Source of the DNA: Aurifilum marmelostoma
Taxonomy: Eukaryota > Ascomycota > Sordariomycetes > Diaporthales > Cryphonectriaceae
NCBI GenBank assembly: GCA_027559495.1
Contig: JAMXSV010000028.1
Location: 930,001 to 994,000 of the forward strand
Length of the DNA: 64,000 bases
Direction of reading: 5' to 3'
Below the pieces are notes generated by a model, which was not told the DNA's origin, made no database searches, and saw only the letters and a list, made by a program, of their open reading frames with translations. How positions within the stretch are numbered: position 1 is the stretch's first letter; each line of letters starts with the position of its first letter. Made by a program: the position numbers and the translations under genes. Of the stretch, positions 33,098 to 43,735 are shown piece by piece.

Positions 33098-34882
33098 CTA
33101 TTTGGGGTTGATGAGACCGCCCTCGGCACGCTTCTGTAGACCGTACTTCTTGAGGCGGATCGAGGTGATGCCAATGAATCCAGTCGTGTCCTCGGGGCTG
33201 AAGTTGTCAAGAGTATCCATAGACGCCTCCTCGGCATCGTACAGCTTCTCAGTCTCGGAGCTGCGACCAAGGACGTACGCGTTGCCCTTGTAGCACCGGA
33301 GACGGACCAGGCCGTTCACGCGGTCCTGCGCAGCGACCAGGCAGGTGTCGAGCCACTCACGCTCAGGGGAGAAGTACATGCCGTTGTACAGGAGCTCGCT
33401 CCACTTCTGGGTGACGAAGGTGTCACGGAGAGAGCGCAGCTGACCGTCCAGGACCAGACCCTCGAGGTCAAGGTGGGCCAGGCGGAGAATGGTCATTGCG
33501 GGGGGAGTCGTAGCAGCCGCGGGACTTGAGGCCGATGAAGCGGTTCTCGACAATGTCGATACGGCCGATGCCGTGGAGCTTGCCGATGGCGTTGAGCTTG
33601 GTGAACAGCTCGACGCTCTCGGTGTAGGTCTTGCCGTCGACCAGAGTCTGCAGCTTGACGGGGATACCCTTCTCGAAGGTGATGTGGATGTCCTCAGGCT
33701 TGTTGGGGGCAGTCTCGGGGTCATCGGTCATGGTCCACATGTCAGTGGGAGGAGTCTGGTCAGGGTCCTCGAGCATGCCAGCCTCGTAGCTGCAGTGGGC
33801 CATGTTGGCATCCATGGAGCTGGGGTATCAGGTCAGAACCAGTAATCATAACGAGGATCGTGGAAGGTCGAATACGTACTAAGGCTTGGCCTTGGTGCTG
33901 GTGACAGGAATGCCCTTCTCGGCAGCGAAGTCAAGCAGGTCGTTGCGGCCAGCGAAGCGCTTGCTGTGGTGTTATAGTCAGTTACCGCTGTGTAGTTGCG
34001 ATGAATCTGTGGCCGGAAATAATTCTTACAAGAATGTAGGGTCGCGCCATGGGGCGATCACCTTGATATCGGGGTTGATGGTGTAGAAGGCAAGCTGCTG
34101 GCCGTTAGTACCCTAGCTTCAGAAGCGAAAGGCTTGCTGTAACTGATCGCATACCTCGAAGCGGACCTGGTCGTTGCCCTTTCCAGTGCAGCCGTGCGAG
34201 ACAAAGTCACAGCCCTCCTGCTCAGCAACTATATGCTCGTCAGTTCACAATTCTGGCCTAAGGAACGTCGTTGGTGGGTGATCATACCTCGCATCTGGGC
34301 ACGGGCGATGACAGGGCGAGCCAGAGAAGTACCCAGGAGGTACCGGCCCTCGTAGATGGCGTTACACTGAATAGCACGGTAGCAGAGCTCGTCGACGAAT
34401 TCTTTCCGGAGGTCCTCGATGATCCTGCCCTCTTCCCATCAGTTTCGGACCTGCAAGCAAAGCTGAAATGTAGGCCACTGGGACGGTGTATACGTACATC
34501 TTGGTGGCGCCAATCTGGACAGCCTTGGCCTTCACGGCCTCCCAGTCTTCCTCCTGGCCAACGTTGGCCAGGAAGCAGACAACCTCATATCCCTGCTCTG
34601 TACAATATGTTAGCAGCAATCACTCACAAAAGAGAGAACATACAGCACACAGATCTCCAGACGAGAGGGACTGTCATACCAAGAAGCCATCCCAAGACTG
34701 GTTTTTAGGTGGTTAGCAAGATGATGATTACTCCATGAGAGTCTTTGGCACACTCACTGGTGCTGGTGTCGAGACCACCTAAGAGAAAGAGAGGGGCAGG
34801 TTAGTCATGAAGCTCGGACAGAGCAAGGGAGTGAGGTCTCGCTCTCACCAGAATAAGCCAGGCACACCTTTCCCTTGGCCAT
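33098..34882 (-). CDS. ARG1: Argininosuccinate synthase, with an apparent +1 frameshift
   Basis: This enzyme joins citrulline and aspartate in arginine synthesis. Nine exons are inferred: 34882-34849, 34778-34758, 34697-34680, 34597-34498, 34424-34288, 34228-34155, 34094-34030, 33963-33880 and 33819-33098. Exons 2 and 3 are only 21 and 18 nt and encode the end of the ATP-binding motif AYSGGLDTSTILGWLL. Other landmarks are [28 protein letters not shown] and [17 protein letters not shown]. After GCYDSP the frame shifts: the conserved continuation [14 protein letters not shown] is in another frame, because a G6 run (33500-33505, C6 in the message) has one base too many. Exons sum to 1255 nt; minus one base gives 417 aa, the family size. 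As written, translation would end at 33468 after 294 aa. Sequence error and real mutation are both possible. Confidence 0.93.
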
Positions 34883-35611
34883 TTTGAATGTTTCTTTTGG
34901 AATGGGAGGCTGATGATTGGTCAATTGATATGTTCTGAAAGCTGAGTCCAGAGAGGCAGGTCGAGAATGCAAGGTGGGCATGCAATCATAAAATAGTCAC
35001 GGTCGTACGTACGAGGAAAATGCAGGTCCAATTGTGCGGGAGCCAATTACTCACAGTTTGAAGTGGATGCGGACGATGTCGGAAGCAGAGCAGACCTTGT
35101 AATGGGATTGACGGGTGAGGAAAGAAATGAGATTGGGAAAGATGTTTCTGCTTTTTGTGACTAAAAGAAAACAGGCTCTGGATTATGACTGAACTCAATC
35201 CTTGGGAAATTTTTCCTAGAGCGAGATCGGTGCCGACAGTGAGCATGCAGGAGCATGCAGCCTGCCTGCCTGCCTTGCAGGAGAGCAAAGATAAGGACCT
35301 TCAGCTTGGGCGATAAGCCCCGCCAATTTAGCCCTGGTTACTATGTAGGGGGTCCCTGGTTAGTACAGTCCCCATACCAAAAGGACTCTCAAGCGGTCAG
35401 TGCGGGGGGAAGAACTTCTGGATGCTGGTGGATCTCACTTTCTGGGTCCTCTTTCCTGGAATTCACAAAAAAAGACTCCCTCTCACATACATGCTTGAAA
35501 ACAACATCACTCTCTCCAATAATCATCTTGATTCCATGGCTTGACAACCACCCAAAGAATTCTTCTATTTACTACATCCCTCCAAGAGAGCCTTAGAGGG
35601 ACGAAATCAAG
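34883..35611. promoter_or_regulatory. Divergent promoter region, ARG1 (-) and SUZ protein gene (+)
   Basis: About 730 bp separate the two start codons. I looked for the Gcn4/Cpc1 element TGASTCA expected for an arginine gene and found only one-mismatch versions (for example TGAGTCC near 34943). No other element was recognised. Confidence 0.45.
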
Positions 35612-36556
35612 ATGGGAAACAAGACAGCTGCTGATGCGTGGGACGACGATTGGGTGACACAGGCTGACAGGGCCGCCAAGGAGGGAAACAATACGCCAGA
35701 GCCACAGGCACCCAAGACAAAACAGGAGCGCTATGCCCAGCATCGTGAGCTTCAGAGGAAGCTCTGGGAGGAAGCGTGAGTGCCTCAACACTGCCACCAG
35801 TCTCCGAGTCCCTATGGAGTCGTTGAGCTGACTGCGTGCCAAACCAGCGAGGAACCCCTGCAGATGCCCTACCATGTAGCCTCGTCCAACAACGTCCCGT
35901 TTGCCCAAGGCTTCAAGCCGCAGATGAAACTCCTCAGCCGCAAGCCTGTGACAAAGGTGGTCGATCCTGTCACTGGCATGGAGAAGTTAATGCTCGAGGA
36001 TGACGACGATGACGAGAAGGACAAGAAACCCCAGCTGCCCACTGCCGCCGAGATCGAGGAAAAGCGCAAGCAGAAAGAGCGCGATTACGAAGAGAGGCGC
36101 GCAAAATTGTTCGGCACCCCTCCACCCGAGACCACGTCAGGAACGTCAACACCTGGCGCTACAACACCACCGCTGGTAGGCGAGAACGGCCGGGGCAACA
36201 ACTATCGAGGACGCGGTCGTGGGAGAGGCGGCAGAGGAGGTCGAGGTGGTCAGCGGAACGAGGGGTACAAAAACGAGCCGAGAAATGACTACAGGAATGA
36301 GAATCACAGAGGTGGAGTCAGGACCGAGAGCCAAGATGGACGTCCGGGAAATAGCAACGGCGGGAGCCCGTACCGGGAACTCTTCGATCCTGATGCCGCG
36401 TCCAGACCACCTGCTGCTCCTCGTCCACAACGCGGGGGCGCCACATCATCACCAACACGAGGTCCAGAATCAGCAATTCGAGCACCAAGAGGACCAGACA
36501 GCAGTGGTGCAAGAGGTTTTGGATTCGCCAGTCGTCGTGGTGCTAAAGAAGGCTGA
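35612..36556 (+). CDS. SUZ-domain, RGG-box RNA-binding protein
   Basis: A predicted cytoplasmic RNA-binding protein. Exons are 35612-35775 and 35848-36556, with a 72 bp intron, giving 290 aa. The N-terminus is short and acidic/Trp-containing (AWDDDWVTQADRAA). A SUZ domain follows: LLSRKPVTKVVDPVTG, an acidic run of aspartates, then EEKRKQKERDYEERRAKLFG, the family's signature end. The rest is Gly/Arg-rich with an RGG/RG box (YRGRGRGRGGRGGRGG) and a Pro/Ser tail ending FGFASRRGAKEG. SUZ domains are known to bind RNA directly; the specific targets here are unknown. Its stop codon is 30 bp from the convergent NAR1 stop codon, so the 3' UTRs must overlap. Confidence 0.88.
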
Positions 36557-36586
36557 TCACGCATCGACGGCGACGTTGATCCTAAA

Positions 36587-38345
36587 CTACCAGCCGCCTC
36601 CGATCTTTCCGGCCAGATGAAGCACTCTCTGCGTCTCAGAAGAATCCTTGCCGACGTCACTGATTACCTCGCGGTAACTTGTATGCACCAATCGCGGCAG
36701 ATCTATACCCGTCGTATCCGACCAATGCGCCAGGGTATCTCGAATATAAGAAAGAGAAATTCCGTCGACCATATCCATTGCGCCGTCATCATCCGACGAG
36801 GGCGAATCATCATCGTCGGCTTCTGCATCGGACATTGAAAAATACGCCTCGTCGACCTGCGCCAACCAGTCCCTCTGCTCTTGAGGCCCCGGTTCGCCAC
36901 TCCAGCCCTTGCGCTCGGCAACGACGGGGTCAGATACTTTCACCTGACCGCCACCGTTGGTGCAGCCGCCCGGGCAAGCCATCACTTCCACATAGCCAAA
37001 GTCCAGACCCTTGGACTGTGCGGTGGGCTTTCGAGCCGCACCAAAGGGCCTGCCGCCGGGCATCTTGGAGGCCTTAGCTGGCTTCAACTTTCGGACGATA
37101 TTCTGAATGTTCCGGAACCCATAATACTTCGCCGCCTTGAAGACGGGGTCTCCAGAAGCCGATAGAATGTTGTACTCAACCACATCAGCGTTGCGTCCCC
37201 GGACAGTCTGCAACCGGGAGCCAGGATGTCTTGAGATGTTATCCTGGAGTATAAAGTGAAGATTCCCACCAGAGGAGCCGGCCTCTAGTGGAGGATACTT
37301 CCCTTTACGCCGAGGGAAGAGGAAGTTGTGGAGTCGAGAATCGGGAAAGGTAGCTTGTGGAGATAGTTGTGTCTTGGGTAGACTGAAGAAATCAAGCCCC
37401 CCTTGACTCGGCGAGCATGAGGATCTCCTTGCTTGTGATAACGCAGTCGACATCACGAGCACCTCGCCCAGGCTTGCCATCGCCAGCCCAGACACTATCA
37501 GTCAGCTCCTCGCGGCTGGCCTCCAGCTTCTTGTCGAGGCACGGCATGACAGCAAGATGCCATATCCGGTCCGGACTTATCCCAAGCTTTTTACTGAGTG
37601 TAGTTTTCAAAAGTGTGCCCATCAACGCCTGGGGTGATTTGACCCTCGACAGATGTGGCAGCACGTGTGGGTGTGTCTTTTCCGCATAGCAGATCCACCC
37701 GGGACATGCAGAGGTGAGTATCGGTTTTGCAGGCGTCGAAGATCCCTCTCGCACCTCGTCCGCCCCCAAGACCAGACAAGCCTCCCTCGCCGTGTTTGTG
37801 TCGACCACCCACGTAAATCCATTGTTGAACTTCCCGCCGCCTGCTAGTCCCTCGGGCCCGCGCAGCAGTCTCTGGATCATGCGCCCGGCCTCCCTCTCGC
37901 TTGTGTTGTCACCACACGCGGCCGCCAGGCTGGCGCGGGTCTGTGGACTCACGCTCGCCACAAAGAGCTTGGCATTCGGATTCTCGAGCCCCTCGACGCG
38001 AAAGGGCCCCTCCTCGCCGTGTGGGGGGCTGCGCACCCGAAGCGCGGGTGCCGAGTCTAGCACGTCTAACACTTCATTATGGCTTTGCAGGCTAACGAGG
38101 ACGGCTTCGGCAGAGGTAACGCACCCGGAGCAGGCGAGGCAGTCGGTTAATGAGATCTTGGAGGGACCGTTGGTGGAGGAGGAGGCGGTGGTAGAGGGCT
38201 GGGGTTGTTGGCCGCCGAGGATGACTTCGGTTTCGAGAGACGAGGGCGGCTCGTTGGAGGTAGGGAGGGACTCGATGGGTTTTATGCAGGCAACGGAGGG
38301 GGAGATGAAGTCGTTAAGATCGTCGGCTGAAAGGATTGCGGACAT
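36587..38345 (-). CDS. NAR1: Cytosolic Fe-S cluster assembly factor Nar1, with an apparent +1 frameshift
   Basis: Nar1 is an iron-hydrogenase-like protein that works in the cytosolic iron-sulfur assembly (CIA) pathway. The gene is a single exon. The N-terminus [20 protein letters not shown] carries Cys20. CxxCxxC follows (DCLACSGC, Cys69/72/75), then [21 protein letters not shown] and the late [11 protein letters not shown] motif; these are the family's cluster ligands. At ESRG the frame breaks: the upstream frame ends at 37392 after 317 aa, while [12 protein letters not shown] and the rest continue in a second frame. The cause is a C6 run at 37397-37402 (G6 in the message); five bases restore one ORF of 585 aa. 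The two frames overlap, so the break is confined to this run. An ATG 10 codons upstream (38375) is less likely as start. Confidence 0.93.
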
Positions 38346-38886
38346 GATGGTGGCGGCCTGGTTGTAACCTTCCAAGCGATCGGTTTGTGAGGTGGGTTGA
38401 AGATTTGAGCCCCGCGTGTGGCAAAGGGTAGGAGAGGAGGGGAGAAGTATAGAGGGTTAATTCTCTATGTTAGGCCATCAAATTGGATGTGAAGAAGACC
38501 AGTGTCAGACATGAAACATATATATGCTTAAATACTTCCTGGGGGTATGTGAAGATAGCCGAAGTCGTGGTGAATGGAGGTTTATGAAGACGGCGTGTGG
38601 ATGTTTTGCACTGTAAATGATTGGAAATACGACTTCTGGATAGGTCCCAAATTTCGAGCGAAATCGGCAGTGGCGAGGGATACCCGGGGGACCCCTGTTG
38701 ACCGCCCGCCATTTCTAGTTGACCAATTAGGTATTGTACGACGTGGAGGTGACGTACCTTGCCAGCACTTTGCTGGCTGTACCCTCCAAGAGAACCCCAA
38801 TAGCATCAGCCTCACAAAGGCCCATTCTCGGTGAGCTGAGCCAGTCAACCTCGCCCTGGATTGCATAGCTCCCAAACCACAAGACA
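38346..38886. promoter_or_regulatory. Divergent promoter region, NAR1 (-) and four-helix protein gene (+)
   Basis: About 540 bp between divergent start codons. No RNA gene or repeat was recognised, and no specific binding site can be supported. Confidence 0.4.
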
Positions 38887-39640
38887 ATGGATGTAAGTGC
38901 TTCCCTCGTGCATATCGAGCTTCTAGGAAAATCAAGGAAGCCAAGTAACCACTCTACCAGGCTGTCTCTACCTACAGCTTTGCCACTTTGGCGTGGCTCA
39001 CGGCCCAGTCTGTGCCTCTCATCACATGGCCGACCTTCATATCCTCACTCCTGACTCCAGATTATCAACACGCAAACCGTACGTAACCGTGGCGTCCGCT
39101 ATCAGTGAAAGTTGAAAAAGGGTTGGCTAACACTGGCGCGTGTGGTGTAGCGACCGAACAATATTTTGCCCGCTCCTTGGGCCTAGCACAGCTCACCCTC
39201 GGCATCGTCGTGGTCTCTCTTTCCGGAGCGTTGCCCTTGACCTCCCTCGTTGATAGTGCGTGCCATACCTTTACCCCCAAGCCTAAATAACCCCAAGCTC
39301 CTTTGATGTAGAGACGATTTTCGGTAGGACTTACCTCTTCCCACCAGCACCAGCGGACTCGCCCTCGCCTTATGCCAACGCAGTGATCCTCGTCTCCACC
39401 TTTTACCATGCCTCCCAGGCGTTCCACAGCTACGCCAGGTTCAGCGGGAGCAACGCGGGAGGCTACTTCCTCGGCGCCTTGGGATCAGTCCTGCTGGCTG
39501 CTTTTGGGCTGTGGTGCTTGATGTTCGCGGGAGATAAAGGCCACATCTCCAAGAGGACAGGCGCGGACAAGCGCATGAGCGGGTGGCCATTCCGGAACTC
39601 GGAAGCGAGTAAGAGGAAGAAGAAGGGCAAGAATTTGTAG
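38887..39640 (+). CDS. Small four-helix membrane protein, unknown function
   Basis: Four exons are inferred: 38887-38892 (6 nt, only Met-Asp), 38961-39078, 39151-39255 and 39312-39640, giving 185 aa. Introns are 68, 72 and 56 bp with GTAAGT, GTACGT and GTGCGT donors. Four hydrophobic segments are visible: FATLAWLTAQSVPLITW, LAQLTLGIVVVSLSGALPL, ANAVILVSTFYHASQAF and FLGALGSVLLAAFGLWCLMF. The C-terminus is highly basic (ASKRKKKGKNL), which suggests a cytosolic tail. There is no cleavable signal peptide. It resembles conserved fungal hypothetical membrane proteins, but I cannot name a family. The tiny first exon is the least certain part; the following frame is well supported. Confidence 0.75.
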
Positions 39641-40456
39641 GCTTTGTGCCACGTCGACGGACAGGGCGGAACCTTGTGTGTTGTGTGGTTTGGTTGCGCC
39701 TAGAAGAACGACTTGCATGAGGGATCTATTGCTGTACTCATGGACATGTAGCCGGAGCTTGCCGCCTCAAATTTCCATACCTGCTAAAAAGGGTTTGCCT
39801 CCCATTACACGAAAGTCTCGGAGACAGCGATAGGTCAAGTAAGTGAATCAGAAAAAGACTGTAACCCTCGTGTTGCCCTGTTAATTATACCAATTCCCCC
39901 AACACCCCATATCATTGTAATAATACATTCCACATCGTAGTAATGACTTTGGCCGTCCACTCTGGCCGTAGTCCAGATCACCTTTAGCATAGGATGCCTA
40001 GACATTCGTGGTACCGAGTATTACTAGGTAGAAACTCGGCAATTCTTTTCTTTTCAGTCTCCTCCGCTTGTCTTTGCGGAGGCTGGCTCACCCGGTAGAC
40101 TGCAGATATACCCGCGTGGTTAAGGGTAAGTTGGGGGTTTGCATGCCCCATTCCCCCTCGCTGGTTTCGATGATGCGGAATCACGCGGCCTGTAAGTGTC
40201 TCGTTATTTTGACATAGTAGCCAGAGACATCCAGGAGGCCGCGGAGTCATGTGTCAATCCTTTTAATTCCCAGTCCTGTCTTCGCTCGTGACGTAAATAG
40301 CTCTCTCTGTATCGCGTGATGCTTTGCGCGCCGTATGAGAAATCGGGTCTTGGAAATGCGAGTTATGGAAGATTGACGGACGATGAGATTCATGGAGCGC
40401 TTAGTCGTATTCGCAAACGACTCGGGCGTGTGGCTGCTGAGCACATCGTGGGAAGT
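39641..40456. other. Intergenic, convergent 3' ends
   Basis: About 0.8 kb between convergent genes. No coding, RNA or repeat feature was recognised. Confidence 0.5.
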
Positions 40457-41635
40457 CTAATCCTCGGCCGAGCGCTCTCCATTGGTGACAGCCGCGGCCT
40501 CAGGCTCGGCTTCTGGAGGCCCTCCATTGATGACAATATCGGTGGTGCCGGATAGTATAGCACGACGGCGCTCTTGCCAACCGACCTCACTTTTGATCAT
40601 CTGGGACAGGAGAACCTCCTTCTCCAGCCAGGCTTGTCTGTATATCTCTTCCCACTTCTTGCACTCCTGCTTGAGTTTCTCCCCATCCTCCTCAGCCCAT
40701 TTGACCTGGTGCTTGCAGACACGATGTAGCTCGCCGAGAGGCATCTTGAGCTCCCGTGCTGCAAAGCCGTCCTTCTCGGTAAGCTGGGTGTATGGTTCCG
40801 ACGGGGCGTCGTCGCCACTGACTCCGTCTTCAACAGTGTCATCATGTCCTGCAGCATGCGACTGCGGCGTCCTGATGATGATTTTGAGCTTTGTCGTAGA
40901 TTTGGACGCCGGGGCGACGCCGGTGCCCTGCATACTCTTCGGCACCGGATCAGAGGGTCGAAGGGCTTCAGTCTCGTGAACCGTCCGCATGTGTTTCGCC
41001 AAGGCGTCGGATCTCGTGAAGCATTTATCGCATTCTATGATCAGGGTGTTTTTGTCAGAAAGGGTGTCGCACGACGAGAGCGGCTGGATTTTCTCGCACG
41101 GCTTACCTGGAAGGTAGCAGAAGAAAGGCTTCTCCCTGGTGTGACTACGCATGTGCGCCTTCAACGCGTAGCCACTGGCGTGGTTTGCGCCCTGTCTGCC
41201 ACAGCCTACCCATTGGCAGGTGTACTTCTTCTGGCGGCCCTCGATATGCTCGTCATGGATGTGCTTGACCAGCTTGTCCATGGTGCCCAGGTCACCAGCG
41301 TCACAGTCCTCCCAGGCGCATACTGTGACCTGCGGTTGGAAATCCTCGTCCTCTAGCCGCGCATTCGCGGGGCTACTGGGTATGTCGCCCGAGGAGTCTG
41401 AAGAGATGGAGATGTTATCGTCCTCATCGAGCCCGGCCTTGGCCTCTGGCTCGGCCTCAGGCTCTGGATCTGCCTCGACGACGACAGCTGACGGGGTCGC
41501 AGAACCCACGTCTGCAAGCTTGAGGCGCTTTGGTGGGGGCTGCTCAACGTCGTCTAACGTGATATCTTGGGTAGGATGTTCGTACTCATCGCCTGCCTCC
41601 GAGGAGGACATGGACGATAGGGATGAGTCGGACAT
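40457..41635 (-). CDS. C2H2 zinc-finger protein, Iec1/YY1-like (INO80-associated type)
   Basis: Exons are 41635-41107 and 41034-40457 with a 72 bp intron, giving 368 aa. The N-terminus is acidic/Ser-rich with a PPPKRLKL basic patch. Three C2H2-type fingers follow: VCAWEDCDAGDLG..KHIHDEH, YTCQWVGCGRQG..LKAHMRSH and, after splicing, FFCYLP|ECDKCFTRSDALAKHMRTVH. The linker HTREKPF is the canonical finger linker. The C-terminal part has a helical, charged segment (KWAEEDGEKLKQECKKWEE). The arrangement resembles S. pombe Iec1, an INO80 chromatin-remodelling subunit related to YY1; that assignment is from pattern only. The intron lies between the first two Cys of finger 3, is stop-free and a multiple of three, so retention would insert 24 residues in the finger without ending the frame. 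Confidence 0.85.
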   Translation of the reverse strand: MSDSSLSSMSSSEAGDEYEHPTQDITLDDVEQPPPKRLKLADVGSATPSAVVVEADPEPEAEPEAKAGLDEDDNISISSDSSGDIPSSPANARLEDEDFQPQVTVCAWEDCDAGDLGTMDKLVKHIHDEHIEGRQKKYTCQWVGCGRQGANHASGYALKAHMRSHTREKPFFCYLPGKPCEKIQPLSSCDTLSDKNTLIIECDKCFTRSDALAKHMRTVHETEALRPSDPVPKSMQGTGVAPASKSTTKLKIIIRTPQSHAAGHDDTVEDGVSGDDAPSEPYTQLTEKDGFAARELKMPLGELHRVCKHQVKWAEEDGEKLKQECKKWEEIYRQAWLEKEVLLSQMIKSEVGWQERRRAILSGTTDIVINGGPPEAEPEAAAVTNGERSAED

Positions 41636-42391
41636 TATATGGGCGAGCTTGTCGAAAAGCTAGGAAGAAGGGCGTGAGGGAGAACCGCGCCCGTACACCA
41701 GAGCAGGCTGATGCGCGCGATCGAGCAAATGTCGCCCTTTCCAAGCGGAAACCGAGGGAGTAGCTTATCGGATCCAAGGAGGGGTGATTGAATTGGCGAC
41801 AACTATGAAGACGGGTTATGCAGAGCCTTGTTGTTGGCAGTTTGGTGAGAAGATGCGATAGCTGAGTTCGGGATGCAAGCTACAATGCTCTTTTGCATCT
41901 CGGCGTGGCATGGCGCGGCGCCTCCAATAGCCGGCAACAAGCAAGTCGCTGAGTGATTACAGTAGCTCCCAGAAGAACCGATTGCAGGGAGCCGGAGCCG
42001 AGGGGAGGCTAGACCAGCTGAATGACGGGTTTTTTTGGGCGGCTGGCAACAGTTGTCAGAGGCCCTGCAGGTTGAACAGGGGGGCCTCGATCTGCAGGTC
42101 GACCCCTAACGTTCAGGGGCAACCCCTGAAATGCCAGTGGGTGGTGGGTGGGTGGTGGTACATAGTACATGGTATTGTTGTTGTTGACTGCCTTGTGCTG
42201 CCTTGCAGGTGACATTTGCCCCTCCCCCACCAAGAGCAAGGCGTTCGTTCGTCATTTGACATCAACTTTTGCCAGACACACTCCCTCCAACCCAACAACG
42301 CTGTACACCTGCATCTGCTAGTCTTCACTTGCTGCTCTTCTCTATCTGTGCTACAATTTATCTCATTTTTCAAAACAAAAAGAATAGAAAC
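41636..42391. promoter_or_regulatory. Divergent promoter region, Iec1-like (-) and RNA1 (+)
   Basis: About 750 bp between divergent start codons. The RNA1-proximal part (42270-42380) is C/T-rich. No specific site was recognised. Confidence 0.4.
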
Positions 42392-43735
42392 ATGGCGCTG
42401 TCAAAGAAGGTGTTCTCCCTCGAGGGAAAGGGCCTCAAGCTGGACACGGCTGAGGATCTCGAGCCTCACATTGCCGAGCTGAAGACTATGGACGATATTG
42501 AGGAAGTCCGCATCCTGGGCAATACGCTGGGCGTGGGTGCTTGTCAGCGGCTGGGCGAGGTTCTGTCCACCAAGAAATCCCTCCAGGTATGCCCGCTCCC
42601 CTTCGTCCCCTCCAAGAAACACCTTCCGGCGAAGAAGCCCGCCCCGTCGCTAACGTGAGATCAGGTTGCAAACCTCGCCGATATCTTCACCGGGCGTCTC
42701 CTGAACGAGATTCCCGAGGCGCTCTCCTCCCTGCTCACCTCGATCCTCAACCTACCAAACCTCCACACAATCAACCTGAACGACAACGCATTCGGGCTCA
42801 ACACCCAGGCACCCCTCGTCGCGTTTCTTGCGGCCCACGTCCCCCTCCAGCACCTATACCTAAACAACAACGGCCTCGGCCCCCACGCCGGCATCCTCAT
42901 CGCCGACGCGCTCAGCGAGCTTCACGCCAAGAAAGAGGCCGCGCGCAAGGAGGGCCAGACCGTCCCCGACCTCGAGACCGTCATCTGCGGCCGCAACCGT
43001 CTGGAGAATGGCAGCATGACGGCGTGGGCCAAGGCCTTCAGCCTGCACAGCAAGATTAAGGAGGTGAAGATGGTGCAGAATGGCATCCGCCAGGAGGGCA
43101 TCTCCCACCTGCTGAGTGAGGGTCTGAACCACGCCTCTGGACTCGTGACCCTGGATCTGCAGGACAACACATTTACGCTCATGGGCGCAAAGGCCCTCGC
43201 CAAGGTCACACCCGGCTGGGCCTCGCTGAAGGAGCTGGGCATTGGCGACTCGCTGCTGAGCGCCAAGGGTGCCGTGTTGCTGGGCGAGGCCCTCGGCCAG
43301 GGCAAGAACAAGAACCTTGAGATACTGAGGCTTCAGTACAACGACATCACCTCCAAGGGCCTGTCGAGCATCGCCAAGGCCGCGAAGGAGGCCCTCCCTG
43401 CGTTGAAGAAGATTGAGCTGAACGGCAACAAGCTCGAGGAGGAGGATGAGGGCATTCTTGCTCTGCAGGAGCTCCTCGAGGAGCGCAAGGAGAAGCTTGG
43501 CGGCGACGTCGTGGTCGAAGACGAATGGGGTCTGGACTCGTTGAGCGACCTGGAAGGAGAGGACTCTGAAGAGGAGGAAGAGGACGAAGAGGAAGAGGAG
43601 GAGGACATCGCGCCGAAGGAGAGAGCCGAGAAGCTGGTCAAGGAGGCTGAGGAGGCCCAGGAGGAGCCTGTCATCCAGAAGAAGGACGCCGAGGTGGACG
43701 ACCTGGCCAAGCAGCTAGAGAAGACGATCATCTGA
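42392..43735 (+). CDS. RNA1: Ran GTPase-activating protein (RanGAP)
   Basis: It activates GTP hydrolysis by Ran in the cytoplasm and so drives nuclear transport directionality. Exons are 42392-42586 and 42665-43735, with a 78 bp intron (GTATGC..TCAG), giving 421 aa (fungal Rna1 is about 390-420). Leucine-rich repeats fill residues 1-345: for example VRILGNTLGVGACQRLGE, INLNDNAFG, LYLNNNGLGPHAG, LDLQDNTFTLMGAKAL and LRLQYNDITSKGL. The catalytic arginine loop is visible as FTGRLLNEIPEAL (Arg near 76), right after the splice junction. The C-terminus has the expected long Glu/Asp run (EDSEEEEEDEEEEEE) and a charged tail ending LEKTII. The start ATG follows an A-rich leader. Confidence 0.95.

Noticed and set aside
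37392..37495. Two separate overlapping genes instead of one broken NAR1
   Set aside because: The two frames together make one continuous Nar1 protein with ligand motifs on both sides, so a single frame-broken gene is the better reading.
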